DNA from: an uncultured Fibrobacter sp.
GTDB taxonomy: Bacteria; Fibrobacterota; Fibrobacteria; Fibrobacterales; Fibrobacteraceae
DNA: 48,519 nucleotides
Assembly: GCA_946413655.1 (NCBI GenBank)
Contig: CAMKLO010000019.1
Span: forward strand, 1-48,519
Direction: 5' to 3'
In this document: one piece after another, positions 24,118 through 33,266 of the stretch
How the letters are laid out: every line of letters starts with the position of its first letter
Position numbering within the stretch: position 1 is the first letter of the stretch
Translations under genes and position numbers: made by a program
The notes under the pieces: model-generated
Seen by the model: the letters and a program-made list of their open reading frames with translations, nothing else
Database searches by the model: none
Told to the model about the DNA's origin: nothing

Positions 24118-25467
24118 ATGCAGACCGAAAACACCCAAGAAAAAATCAAAGGCAATCCAATCGCCCTTTTGCCCATCGCCGTCTTCCTGGTGCTCTATCT
24201 AGGACTCGGCATCACATTCGAATATATTCTCAAGGTTCCGATGGGATTCTACAACATTCCCATCGTGGCCGCATTCCTGGTGGCGATTTTCGTCGCGTGC
24301 GTGCAGAATCGCAAGCTGAATTTCGACCACAAAATGAACGTGATGGCAGGCGCCCTTGGCGACCGCAACATTTTCTTGATGATTCTCATTTTCCTCTGCG
24401 CGGGTATTTTCGCAGGCATTCTCGGGCGTAGTAGCGCTTCGGCGGCGGCTTACTTGCTGCTGGACTTTATCCCGGCGCAGTTTGCGGTGGTGGTGCTGTT
24501 TGTGGTGGCGGCGTTCGTCTCGACAGCGATGGGGACATCCGTGGGCACGATTGCGGTGGTCTCGCCGATTGCAGTCGAAGTCGCTCAGATGGCGGGCTTC
24601 GGCGTTCCATTCTGCGTGGCGACAGTAATTGGCGGCGCAATGTTCGGTGATAACTTGAGCTTTATTTCGGACACGACGATTGCTGCGACATCTACGCAGG
24701 GTTGCCAAATGAAGGACAAGTTCCGCGTAAACTTTTTGATTGCGCTCCCAGCGGCGCTTCTCGCAATTGCGATTATCACGGCGATTTCGTTTGCAACCGA
24801 AGCAAAGACCGTTGCCGAAAACTCATACAACCTAATTCAGCTCATCCCGTACGTTCTCGTACTCGCGCTTGCCCTCACAGGCATCAACGTTTTTGCAGTG
24901 TTGCTCATCGGCATCGTCGCGGCGTCCATCATTATGGTGGGTTCCGGTTCACTCGACATGATTGGACTTTTACAGAACATCGGTAACGGTATTTCGGGAA
25001 TGTACGAGACAATTCTCGTTGCGGTTTTAGTAAGCGCCTTGTGCGGACTCATCCGCATCCACGGCGGTTTCGCAGCGTTACTGGACTTCATACACAAAGT
25101 ATTCAAAGGACATCGTAGCGGGCAAGTTGGCGTTGGCCTCTTGGTAAGCGCACTCGACATCGCAACCGCAAACAATACGGTCGCTATCGTGATGGCAGGG
25201 CCCATCGCAAAACAGATGGGTGACGAGTATAGAATCTCACCGAAAAAGACCGCCTCGCTTTTGGATATTTTCAGCTGCGTAGTTCAAGGGATTTTGCCAT
25301 ACGGAGCCCAGATGCTCGTAGCACTTTCCGCAATTTCGGCAGCCCTCCCCGAAGCCAATGTGAGCGCATTCAACCTGATTCCATACATGTTCTACCCGTT
25401 CCTGCTGCTTGTAAGTGTACTTATATTCATCGCGATTTCCCCGCGTAAGGTTAAGCAGACAATCTAG
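24118..25467 (+). CDS. NhaC-family sodium/proton antiporter
   Basis: The 449-residue protein has about eleven to twelve membrane segments and the NhaC-type repeats, including FVSTAMGTSVGTIAVVSPIA, GGAMFGDNLSFISDTTIAAT and SALDIATANNTVAIVMAGPI. It should exchange Na+ (or a carboxylate) for protons at the inner membrane. It starts at ATG 24118 with no clear ribosome-binding site and is divergent from the thioredoxin-like gene. The 66 bases between them must hold both promoters. Confidence 0.9.
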   Translation: MQTENTQEKIKGNPIALLPIAVFLVLYLGLGITFEYILKVPMGFYNIPIVAAFLVAIFVACVQNRKLNFDHKMNVMAGALGDRNIFLMILIFLCAGIFAGILGRSSASAAAYLLLDFIPAQFAVVVLFVVAAFVSTAMGTSVGTIAVVSPIAVEVAQMAGFGVPFCVATVIGGAMFGDNLSFISDTTIAATSTQGCQMKDKFRVNFLIALPAALLAIAIITAISFATEAKTVAENSYNLIQLIPYVLVLALALTGINVFAVLLIGIVAASIIMVGSGSLDMIGLLQNIGNGISGMYETILVAVLVSALCGLIRIHGGFAALLDFIHKVFKGHRSGQVGVGLLVSALDIATANNTVAIVMAGPIAKQMGDEYRISPKKTASLLDIFSCVVQGILPYGAQMLVALSAISAALPEANVSAFNLIPYMFYPFLLLVSVLIFIAISPRKVKQTI

Positions 25468-25501
25468 CTAAACGCGGTCTCCCACTTGCATTTCATTTTT
25501 T

Positions 25502-25534
25502 TCGCGCAACACTTGTCTGCGCGATTTTCATTTT
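25502..25534 (+). terminator. Terminator of the antiporter gene
   Basis: Stem TCGCGCA/TGCGCGA (25502-25508 with 25518-25524) followed by TTTTCATTTT. Confidence 0.75.
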
Positions 25535-25584
25535 GTAGTTTAACTAGAAAGACGGCGAGAACATATCATTCTCGCAAAACAGAT

Positions 25585-25609
25585 GCTGTCCACTCCGGAC
25601 AGCCTTTTT
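25585..25609 (+). terminator. Second terminator-like hairpin
   Basis: GCTGTCC-ACTCC-GGACAGC followed by CTTTTT. It lies 120 bp before the next start codon, so it may be a leader attenuator of that gene or a back-up terminator. Another hairpin, GCGAGAA/TTCTCGC, lies just upstream (25555-25575). TTTGTAGTTT and ACTACAAAG segments recur on either side (25533, 25609, 25670). Confidence 0.65.
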
Positions 25610-25730
25610 ACTACAAAGTAAAATTTATTCCAAACTAAACTATAAAATCACTACTCCGCGCAAACGATACTTTGTAGTTTGCAATATGGGGACGGGAATT
25701 CGTCTCTTAATAAAAATACAGGAGGCAATC

Positions 25731-26174
25731 ATGAAAAACATCAAGATAATGGTGGCTGTAGCGCTTGCGGTTATGGTCACTACATCTTTCGCAGCAAGCG
25801 CCATCAAATCGAAACGCGGCAGCATCGATCTCACGTCAAGTAAAGATGGAGGCACGGTGGTCTGCACAGCAGATTTTAATGACGAACTGACTATTGTCAA
25901 AGAAGACGCTACAACTGTTCTCGTCAAAGGGAGATGCGGACAGGGCTGGGTCGAAAAATCCAAAGTCGAATATATCGCCAAAGGTCCAGGGGACAAATCC
26001 TTCACAATGGACGATGTTATTCTTGTCGGTTGGGAGGACAACAGAACACTTGTCGATATATTCTCTGACAATATCGAAGATTTCGAAGGCGTAGATATCA
26101 ATCGTGATTTCAAGGAATACCTGACTTACACGATGGACCGTGAGCAGACAGAAATGCGGCACGGCGAAAATTAA
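25731..26174 (+). CDS. Small secreted protein with SH3-like segment
   Basis: The ATG at 25731 follows GGAGG and gives 147 residues with a signal peptide (MKNIKIMVAVALAVMVTTSF, then AAS). Residues about 30-80 contain ELTIVKEDATTVLVKGRCGQ and GWVEKSKVE, the pattern of a bacterial SH3 domain, with two cysteines that could pair. The C-terminal half is acidic and unrecognised. It is monocistronic, with a terminator 20 bases after the stop. The function is unknown; a periplasmic peptide- or wall-binding role is a guess. Confidence 0.7.
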   Translation: MKNIKIMVAVALAVMVTTSFAASAIKSKRGSIDLTSSKDGGTVVCTADFNDELTIVKEDATTVLVKGRCGQGWVEKSKVEYIAKGPGDKSFTMDDVILVGWEDNRTLVDIFSDNIEDFEGVDINRDFKEYLTYTMDREQTEMRHGEN

Positions 26175-26192
26175 AACCCAATCTCATAATAT

Positions 26193-26224
26193 CAACGCAG
26201 CTCCCAAGGGGGCTGCGTTTTTTC
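26193..26224 (+). terminator. Terminator
   Basis: Stem AACGCAGCtCCC-aa-GGGgGCTGCGTT followed by TTTTCG after the small secreted protein gene. Confidence 0.9.
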
Positions 26225-26317
26225 GTTGTCTTAAATTTTCCATGCAGAACAAAGCGTTACAATTTTATTACATTTTTCGTCGATTTAACAAAATAGACCC
26301 TTTATAAAGGATTAATT

Positions 26318-27664
26318 ATGAATATTGCTATCGTCGGTACCGGATACGTTGGGCTTGTCAGTGGTACATGCTTTGCCGAAATGGGTGTCAACGTCACATG
26401 CGTCGATGTGAACCATGCGAAAATCGAATCCCTCCAGAAAGGCGAAATTCCCATATACGAACCGGGCCTCGACGAGATGGTCTTGAGGAACCAGCGCGAA
26501 GGTCGCCTCAGCTTCACCACCGACCTCGCCAGCGTCCTCGACAACGTAGAGATGGTATTCAGCGCCGTGGGCACTCCCCCCGACGAAGACGGCTCCGCCG
26601 ACTTGCAGTATGTTCTCGCCGTCGCGCGCACTTTCGGCCAGAACATCAAGAAATATACAGTGCTCGTGACCAAATCTACCGTCCCGGTCGGCACCGCCAA
26701 GAAGGTCAAGGCTGCGATTCAAGAAGAGCTCGACAAGCGCGGCGTCAAGATTCCGTTTGATGTGGCGAGCAACCCGGAATTCTTGAAGGAAGGAAGCGCC
26801 ATCACGGACTTCATGAAGCCCGACCGTGTCGTCGTCGGCGTCGAAAGCGAACAGGCCAAGGAACTCATGACCCGCCTCTACCGCCCGATGATGCTCAACA
26901 ACTTCCGCGTGATTTTCACCGACATCCCGAGCGCCGAGATGATCAAGTACGCCGCGAACTCCATGCTCGCGACCCGCATCAGCTTCATGAACGACATCGC
27001 GAACCTCTGCGAACTCGTAGGCGCCGACGTGAACATGGTCCGTAAAGGCATCGGCAGCGACACCCGCATCGGCTCCAAGTTCCTCTACCCCGGCTGCGGC
27101 TACGGCGGCAGCTGCTTCCCCAAAGACGTGAAGGCCCTCATCAAGACCGCCGAGAAGAACGGCTACAAGATGGGCGTGCTCAAGGCTGTCGAAGAAGTCA
27201 ACGAATACCAGAAGACCGTGCTCTTCCGCAAGCTCGCCAAGCGCTTTGGCGGCGAAGCGAACCTCAAGGGCAAGACCATCGCCATGTGGGGCCTCGCCTT
27301 CAAGCCGGAAACAGACGACATGCGCGAAGCGACCGCCCTTGTTTTGATCGACTTGTTGGTGAAAGCCGGCGCTGTCGTGCGAGTCTATGACCCGGTCGCC
27401 ATGAACGAATGCAAGCGTAGAATGGCTGCGCGAGAAGACGCCGCGACCATCGCAAGCCAAATCGTTTACTGCAACGACATGTACGAAGCATTGCTCGACG
27501 CCGACGCCTTGCTGCTCGTGACCGAATGGAAGCAGTTCCGCATGCCGAGCTTCGGCGTGATGAAAAAGTCCATGAAGAACGCCCTCATCATCGACGGTCG
27601 CAATATCTACGACCCCAAGGAACTCGCCGAAGCCGGATTCGAATACAGCGCCATCGGATGCTAG
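26318..27664 (+). CDS. ugd: UDP-glucose 6-dehydrogenase
   Basis: The 448-residue protein oxidises UDP-glucose twice to UDP-glucuronate. Visible motifs are the NAD site IAIVGTGYVGLVSG (residues 3-16), the catalytic Cys266 in GYGGSCFPKDV, and NPEFLKEGSAI and WGLAFKPETDD. Length and order match the family. AAAGGA precedes the ATG. The gene is GC-rich with strongly biased codons, unlike the glycosyltransferases further on. Its product feeds the epimerase 240 bp downstream and thus the polysaccharide cluster. Confidence 0.96.
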   Translation: MNIAIVGTGYVGLVSGTCFAEMGVNVTCVDVNHAKIESLQKGEIPIYEPGLDEMVLRNQREGRLSFTTDLASVLDNVEMVFSAVGTPPDEDGSADLQYVLAVARTFGQNIKKYTVLVTKSTVPVGTAKKVKAAIQEELDKRGVKIPFDVASNPEFLKEGSAITDFMKPDRVVVGVESEQAKELMTRLYRPMMLNNFRVIFTDIPSAEMIKYAANSMLATRISFMNDIANLCELVGADVNMVRKGIGSDTRIGSKFLYPGCGYGGSCFPKDVKALIKTAEKNGYKMGVLKAVEEVNEYQKTVLFRKLAKRFGGEANLKGKTIAMWGLAFKPETDDMREATALVLIDLLVKAGAVVRVYDPVAMNECKRRMAAREDAATIASQIVYCNDMYEALLDADALLLVTEWKQFRMPSFGVMKKSMKNALIIDGRNIYDPKELAEAGFEYSAIGC

Positions 27665-27675
27665 ATTAGGCAAAA

Positions 27676-27854
27676 ATAGCCCCATCCAGTCAAGTCCTGA
27701 AAATGCGGCAGGCGTGAACGTCATCCAAAGCAAAACGCGCAACGTCATCCTGAGGACAGAAAGGACGAAGACTACCCAGAAGGTGAGAGTCGCGCCCAAG
27801 CAAGCTTGGGCATGACCGAGCCAAAGGGTAGGGGCGATAGCCCCATCCAGTCAA
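27676..27854. repeat. Repeat island with family C copy (C2) and an 18-bp direct repeat
   Basis: ATAGCCCCATCCAGTCAA occurs at 27676-27693 and again at 27837-27854. Between them lie degenerate family A pieces (AACGTCATCC twice) and a minus-strand family C element (27770-27845) with outer stem CTACCC/GGGTAG, inner hairpin CCCAAG/CTTGGG, core GGCTCGGTCATG and hairpin GGGGC-TATC-GCCCC. Confidence 0.75.
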
Positions 27855-27902
27855 TGTGCAAAAATATAGATGTTACGGGTTAGTTGAAAAAAAGGAAACA
27901 AG

Positions 27903-28991
27903 ATGCTTGATAAAAATGTGATTCTCGACGGAAAAGCCGTCCTCGTTACCGGAGCCGCAGGCTTCATCGGATGTAACCTCTGCAAGAAGTTGCTTAATGA
28001 TTACGACTGCTCCGAACTCGTCGGCCTAGATTCCATCACCGACTACTACGACGTGAACATCAAGTACGAGCGTCTCAAGGAAATCGAAGCCCTCGCTACC
28101 TCGACCGGCAAGAAATGGACATTCGTCAAGGCAAACCTCGCCGACAAGGCCGCCATCGACAGCCTGTTCGAGAAGTACCACTTCGCCGTCGTCGTGAACC
28201 TCGCCGCCCAGGCCGGAGTCCGCTATTCCATCACGAACCCGGACGCCTATATCCAGAGCAACCTCATCGGCTTCTACAACATCCTCGAAGCCTGCCGCAG
28301 AGGCGCAGAAAAAGGCGAAGTCGAACATCTCGTCTATGCCAGCTCCTCCAGCGTCTATGGCAGCAACAAGAAGATCCCCTACTCCACCGACGACAAAGTG
28401 GACAACCCGGTTTCCCTGTACGCCGCCACCAAAAAGAGCAACGAACTCATGGCCCACGCCTACAGCAAGCTCTACAACATCCCCAGCACAGGGCTGCGCT
28501 TCTTTACCGTCTACGGCCCCGCCGGTCGCCCCGACATGGCCTACTTCGGCTTCACCAACAAGCTCAAAGCCGGCAAGACCATCCAGATATTCAACTACGG
28601 CAAATGCAAACGCGACTTTACCTACGTCGATGACATCGTCGAAGGCGTCGTCCGAGTGATGCAGCACGCCCCCGAAAAGCAGAATGGCGAAGACGGACTA
28701 CCACTCCCGCCCTACAAAGTCTATAACATCGGCAACAACCACCCCGAGAACCTCCTCGACTTCGTGACAATACTGCAAGAAGAACTCGTCCGCGCCAAGG
28801 TGCTCCCCGCCGATTACGACTTCGAAGCCCACAAGGAACTCGTGCCCATGCAACCCGGCGACGTGCCAGTGACCTACGCCGACACGACCGCACTCGAACA
28901 GGACTTCGGCTTCAAGCCCGCCACCCCGCTCCGCGATGGCTTAAGGAAATTTGCGGAGTGGTATGCCGAGTATTACGGGAAGGGAGAGTAG
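27903..28991 (+). CDS. UDP-glucuronate 4-epimerase-like NAD-dependent epimerase
   Basis: This 362-residue extended SDR protein has the NAD motif VLVTGAAGFIGCNL (residues 13-26), YASSSSVYG with the catalytic Ser/Thr, and YAATK (Tyr173, Lys177). The opening VGLDSITDYYDVNIKYERLK is typical of UDP-glucuronate 4-epimerases (CapI/LspL type), giving UDP-galacturonate. The position after ugd supports that substrate. AAGGAAACAAG precedes the ATG. It is GC-rich, like ugd. Confidence 0.92.
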   Translation: MLDKNVILDGKAVLVTGAAGFIGCNLCKKLLNDYDCSELVGLDSITDYYDVNIKYERLKEIEALATSTGKKWTFVKANLADKAAIDSLFEKYHFAVVVNLAAQAGVRYSITNPDAYIQSNLIGFYNILEACRRGAEKGEVEHLVYASSSSVYGSNKKIPYSTDDKVDNPVSLYAATKKSNELMAHAYSKLYNIPSTGLRFFTVYGPAGRPDMAYFGFTNKLKAGKTIQIFNYGKCKRDFTYVDDIVEGVVRVMQHAPEKQNGEDGLPLPPYKVYNIGNNHPENLLDFVTILQEELVRAKVLPADYDFEAHKELVPMQPGDVPVTYADTTALEQDFGFKPATPLRDGLRKFAEWYAEYYGKGE

Positions 28992-29000
28992 AGAACAAAT

Positions 29001-29102
29001 ATGAACCGTAAAGACGCTATAGTAAAAGGCAACAACGCATTTTCAAAACGTCATGGTTGCAAAAAGACCGGCGGTTACTATATTAGAGAGGAAAATTTCT
29101 AA
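29001..29102 (+). CDS. Possible 33-residue peptide
   Basis: ATG at 29001, stop TAA ending at 29102, after GGGAGAG. The product begins MNRKDAIVKGNNAFSKRHGC and ends YYIREENF; it is basic at the centre. It sits exactly at the change from GC-rich to AT-rich sequence. It may be a remnant of a larger gene, a real small peptide or chance. No family is recognised. Confidence 0.25.
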   Translation: MNRKDAIVKGNNAFSKRHGCKKTGGYYIREENF

Positions 29103-29130
29103 ATTTAGAGTCTAAAAAGATTTGAAATAT

Positions 29131-29907
29131 ATGTTCGATATATCGTTGTCTATTGTTAGTTACAATAATAAGCATGTCATTGAAGAATGCCTTGATTCGT
29201 TGTACAAAACGCAATCGAGCAAGCTCTCCATGCAAGTTTTCATTGTTAACAATAGCCAAACAGAACGGTGTGATGACTTAGAAGAAAAATACCCCGTAAA
29301 AGTCATTCAAATGCCCAAGAACGTGGGTTTTGGCAAAGGTCATAACACAGTACTACCCTTTATCGACAGCAAATATCATGCAATCGTAAATCCTGATATT
29401 ATCTTTACAAAAGATATCTTTAACAAATTTATTGACTACTTGGATGCCAATCCTGACATAGGCTGTGTAGCCCCTCTTATGTTTAGCGAAGATGGAACCC
29501 CACAAGATGTTTATCGCAGAGAATTAACCATTCTTGACCTTCTAGTTCGCTACACACCAAATTTTCTAAAAAAAATTCCTACTATAGGAAAGCGTTTCGA
29601 CAGACACCTAATGAAAGATGTTCCCAAAGACAAACCATTTGAATGCGAATTCATTCAAGGTTCATTTCTTGTTGTCCCGACGCAAATGCTAAAAGAGATT
29701 AACGGATTCGACGACCGTTATTTCATATACGCCGAAGATGCGGATTTTTGCAAACAACTACGAAAAACACATAAAGTCATGTGCTACCCTGAATGCAAAG
29801 TCATTCACAAATGGGAAAAGGCTAGCCATAAAAATTTGAAACTTTGCCGAATTCACGCCGCTTCGCTTATAAAATATTTCTGCAAGTGGGGATGGCGTGT
29901 ATGGTAA
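29131..29907 (+). CDS. Family 2 glycosyltransferase
   Basis: The ATG at 29131 gives about 258 residues; a TTG three codons earlier is the alternative, and neither has a clear ribosome-binding site. GT2 features are ISLSIVSYNN at the start, MPKNVGFGKGHN, IVNPDIIF (metal/nucleotide-binding Asp) and FIYAEDADFCKQLRK, as in WbbL-type rhamnosyltransferases. It should add a sugar to the lipid-linked repeat unit at the inner membrane. The gene is AT-rich, the first of the presumably acquired cluster. Confidence 0.88.
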   Translation: MFDISLSIVSYNNKHVIEECLDSLYKTQSSKLSMQVFIVNNSQTERCDDLEEKYPVKVIQMPKNVGFGKGHNTVLPFIDSKYHAIVNPDIIFTKDIFNKFIDYLDANPDIGCVAPLMFSEDGTPQDVYRRELTILDLLVRYTPNFLKKIPTIGKRFDRHLMKDVPKDKPFECEFIQGSFLVVPTQMLKEINGFDDRYFIYAEDADFCKQLRKTHKVMCYPECKVIHKWEKASHKNLKLCRIHAASLIKYFCKWGWRVW

Positions 29908-31090
29908 AGAAGAACTGCTCAAGGAGGTAGGTACGAGTTCCTTAAACCTTTCCTACATTCCTCCAAATATAAAAACGGTTGTCATAATAAACGACTTCGA
30001 TTATATTGAAGGCGGAGCCGCCAATGTAGCTATTTCTACAGCAAAAGCTCTCGTTAAGGCAGGATACAACACATATTTTTTTTCTGCAGTATCTAGAAAA
30101 AATACTCCCAAGATTAATGGAGTGAAATATATTAGCACAAACCAGTACGCATCTCTTTCCGATCCAAACAAGATGAGAGGTGCGTTAAACGGTTTGTACA
30201 ATTTCAAAGCGGCTCGAAGTTTAAAAAAGCTATTAAAAAATTTAGACAACAAGACAACCTTAATCCATATTCATACATGGACTAAAGCGTTATCAAGCTC
30301 CATTTGGAATGCCGCATATTCATTGCACGTACCCATATATTTAACGTGCCATGACTATTTTACAGTATGCCCCAATGGAGGTTTTTTCAATTACAAAAAA
30401 ACAAGAATTTGTAAAAAAAAGCCATTATCCATTTCCTGCCTTAAATGCAATTGTGATTCTAGAAACTATGGAATCAAGCTTTATCGCTTCGCACGAGGCA
30501 TCGTCCAAAACAAATTAGTTAACATTTTAAAAAAAACTTCGAAATTCATTTCGATATCCTCCTTTAGTGAAAACATTCTAAAAGAGAACTTCCCTAAGAA
30601 CATCATTTTTGAACGCGTTTACAACCCAATAGATGCAATTGATTTCGCAGAAAAAATCCATCCAGAATCCAACAAGTATTTTTTATTTGTCGGTCGCCTT
30701 TCCAAGGAAAAAGGGTGTGAACTATTTTGCCAAGCAATCACAGACCTGAAACAAAAGGGAATAGTCGTTGGTGATGGTCCCGACGCATCAAGATTACGAA
30801 GCATGTTTACCAATGATTACGTATCATTTGTCGGATGGAAAAATCGTAATGAAGTTTTCGAATACATGCATAGGGCAAAAGCACTAATTTTCCCTTCGAT
30901 GTGGTACGAAACTGATGGATTAAGTGTTCGAGAAGCGCTATCAATAGGCCTACCATGCATTGTTTCGGATTGCTGTGCTGCAAAAGACTATATAACAGAT
31001 TCAACAAAGGGATGCACTTTTAATTCATTAGAAAATCTAAAACAAGCTATTACAGAATACAACGGGAGTTCTCTTCACTATGAAAATTAG
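29897..31090 (+). CDS. Family 4 (GT-B) glycosyltransferase
   Basis: This 397-residue protein starts with GTG at 29897, overlapping the previous gene by 11 bases. The N-terminal half has GGAANVAISTAKAL, and the C-terminal half has the GT4 pattern: FVGRLSKEKGCELF, VVGDGPDASRLR, FVGWKNRNEVFEYM and SMWYETDGLSVREALSIGLP. A cysteine cluster (CKKKPLSISCLKCNCDSR) in the middle resembles the zinc-like knuckle present in some GT4 enzymes. It adds a sugar in repeat-unit assembly; donor and linkage are unknown. Confidence 0.88.
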   Translation: MYGKEELLKEVGTSSLNLSYIPPNIKTVVIINDFDYIEGGAANVAISTAKALVKAGYNTYFFSAVSRKNTPKINGVKYISTNQYASLSDPNKMRGALNGLYNFKAARSLKKLLKNLDNKTTLIHIHTWTKALSSSIWNAAYSLHVPIYLTCHDYFTVCPNGGFFNYKKTRICKKKPLSISCLKCNCDSRNYGIKLYRFARGIVQNKLVNILKKTSKFISISSFSENILKENFPKNIIFERVYNPIDAIDFAEKIHPESNKYFLFVGRLSKEKGCELFCQAITDLKQKGIVVGDGPDASRLRSMFTNDYVSFVGWKNRNEVFEYMHRAKALIFPSMWYETDGLSVREALSIGLPCIVSDCCAAKDYITDSTKGCTFNSLENLKQAITEYNGSSLHYEN

Positions 31091-31946
31091 CGTAATCATT
31101 GTTGCATACATAAATTCCGAAGTATTAGTAAAATGCTTAAAATCCATTGAAAAATACAACGACATCGGAGAATGTCTAGAAATCATTATAGTTGACAATA
31201 GTCCTGCAGAAAAAAGAGTCGAAAAAGCAATCATTGAAAACGGTTGTAAATTTACAAAGTATATCCCAGCAGACAACAAAGGGTTTGGCGCAGGAAACAA
31301 CATCGGGGCTTCTCATGCAACCGGAAATGTCTTGGCCTTTCTAAACCCCGATATTATTTTAATTCAACCCATATTTTCCAAAGTTCAAAAGCACTTCGAA
31401 TCAAACACAAATCTTGCTTTACTAGGCGGTAAATTACTTTATGAGGATTTATCCTCTGCATTTTCGTTCTATTACGACTACAAGATAGGACTAATATATA
31501 AGTGGTCTCTTAAATTATGGAATAAATTGAATATATTCAACCATCGTAGTATGTTCATATCCGGAGCGAATTTATTTATCCGTTCTGAAATTTTTGAAGA
31601 AGCCGGGAAATTCGATGAAAACATTTTCATGTATTATGAAGAGACTGATTTAACTAGGCGGATAAGAAAAAGTTCCAAACAAGAAATAAAGTTCGACAAA
31701 AATCTGAAAATGATTCATTTAGAACGAAAAGGAAGCCCCATTTCGCCTAAAATGGTTGATTACGAAATAAGCTCGTCCATATACTATGGCAAAAAATATG
31801 GACTGGATTATAAAAAGAAACTTAAATTTGAATTACAGTACTTAAACATAAAGATTTTTATTTATAAGCTAATCAACAAATCCCGAGTGCACTCGTTAGA
31901 AACAATAGCCGATGAATACAAAAAAACAATTCAAGCCTTGTCGTAA
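31080..31946 (+). CDS. Family 2 glycosyltransferase
   Basis: The 288-residue protein overlaps the preceding gene by 11 bases, with CGGGAG just upstream. GT2 motifs are SVIIVAYINSE, NKGFGAGNNIGA, FLNPDIILI and MYYEETDLTRRIRK. It is a paralogue of the first GT2 in the cluster by architecture. Low GC like its neighbours. Confidence 0.88.
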   Translation: MKISVIIVAYINSEVLVKCLKSIEKYNDIGECLEIIIVDNSPAEKRVEKAIIENGCKFTKYIPADNKGFGAGNNIGASHATGNVLAFLNPDIILIQPIFSKVQKHFESNTNLALLGGKLLYEDLSSAFSFYYDYKIGLIYKWSLKLWNKLNIFNHRSMFISGANLFIRSEIFEEAGKFDENIFMYYEETDLTRRIRKSSKQEIKFDKNLKMIHLERKGSPISPKMVDYEISSSIYYGKKYGLDYKKKLKFELQYLNIKIFIYKLINKSRVHSLETIADEYKKTIQALS

Positions 31947-31949
31947 ATT

Positions 31950-33266
31950 ATGTCTGTTGGAAAAATAAGTATAAATCCATTCCTTTTTTTTGCAGTGTTA
32001 GCATCAAGCATGATTGGTGCTCAGATTTTCGGCATATCTTTTTCTAAAATTTCATTAATACCATTAGAAATCTATATTCTGCTACATTTGAAAAATACGA
32101 AAATTGAATTGCACCAGGAAAAGAAAATGCTTTTACTCTGGTTTGGTTTCATTATCGTATCAAGCACCCTAAATTACATTTTCACAGATTCCCCTCTAGA
32201 AGGCTATAAAACAGTATTATTGTTAAATATCGCACAAACGCTTATATTCTTAATTCCAATATTATTGAAATTAGGGGATTTCAATGATATTTTTGAAAAA
32301 ACAGAGAAATACATTTTGATAATCGCAAAAATCAACTGCATTTGGTGCGTTATTCAATTTATAGCCTGGTATGTTTTTTCATTTGATTTCAATCACTTCT
32401 TTTTTATTAATGTTTTGCACGGCCTGTTAGGTGAAAGAGAATGGACCGCGTCCTACAACGATTCACTCGCCGTAGCCATTCGTCCAACAGGTCTGAATCA
32501 CGACCCAGCGTTTCTATCTATTCTTTTAGTATTCGGTTTCGTTTTAACAAAATCGAAGTTCTGGAAATATTTTTTCTTCATAGGAACTTTGTTGGCTATA
32601 TCGAGAGTAGGGATCGTTACAATTGTATTCATAGCCCTTTATGATAAATACAAAACGGGTCTAATGAAGATTAGTATAAAAAAAATTCTCTATAGTTTGT
32701 TTTTTATTTTACTAGTCGGTTCATCTTCATTTTATGTATATAGCAACAATAAATTGGTCCACAACCAAGTGAATAGATCTATTGAAAGATTGTCCGTGAT
32801 AGCAAAAAACAAGAACAGCAACGACGGGACCAATCGACACGTTTTGTATTTTCCCGCAGCAATTACAACAAGTGCCGAAATGCCTTTATACAACATACTA
32901 CTAGGTGTTGGTCCACGCACGGGAGGAAATGCATTTGTAAAGACAAGTAATTACAAGAATTATTTCGAATTAAATTCGACCATGCAGGAAAAAACGTGGG
33001 CCATTGAATGCGACCCCGCAGAATTACTACTTGGAATGGGCTTGACTGGTTTTTGTCTATATTACTTTATAATGATTTGTTTCATAAAGAAATATAGAAA
33101 AGACCCGCAAACGCAAATGCTTTTCACGACTATTATCATTTTTGGTATTATGTATGATGTGAGTATGCATCCATTGATAACGCTTTTATTGATAGCAGCA
33201 GTTCAACAAACGCACAACAATATTCAACAAGAATCAAAAGGCGAACATGCAATACAATACAGGTGA
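31950..33266 (+). CDS. Wzy-like O-antigen/capsule polymerase
   Basis: This 438-residue protein has about ten to eleven predicted membrane segments and a large hydrophilic loop (about 280-360), the layout of Wzy and O-antigen ligase proteins. Segments such as AIRPTGLNHDPAFLSI and LLGVGPRTGGNAF resemble the conserved Arg/Gly-rich periplasmic motifs. It probably joins repeat units on the periplasmic side after flipping by the Wzx at 36940-38370. Sequence conservation in this family is low, so the call rests on topology and context. Confidence 0.78.
   Translation: MSVGKISINPFLFFAVLASSMIGAQIFGISFSKISLIPLEIYILLHLKNTKIELHQEKKMLLLWFGFIIVSSTLNYIFTDSPLEGYKTVLLLNIAQTLIFLIPILLKLGDFNDIFEKTEKYILIIAKINCIWCVIQFIAWYVFSFDFNHFFFINVLHGLLGEREWTASYNDSLAVAIRPTGLNHDPAFLSILLVFGFVLTKSKFWKYFFFIGTLLAISRVGIVTIVFIALYDKYKTGLMKISIKKILYSLFFILLVGSSSFYVYSNNKLVHNQVNRSIERLSVIAKNKNSNDGTNRHVLYFPAAITTSAEMPLYNILLGVGPRTGGNAFVKTSNYKNYFELNSTMQEKTWAIECDPAELLLGMGLTGFCLYYFIMICFIKKYRKDPQTQMLFTTIIIFGIMYDVSMHPLITLLLIAAVQQTHNNIQQESKGEHAIQYR

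Noticed and set aside
26312..27799. A 495-codon open frame on the minus strand opposite ugd
   Set aside because: Same cause: GC-rich codon bias in ugd keeps the opposite frame open. The peptide is low-complexity and family-free.
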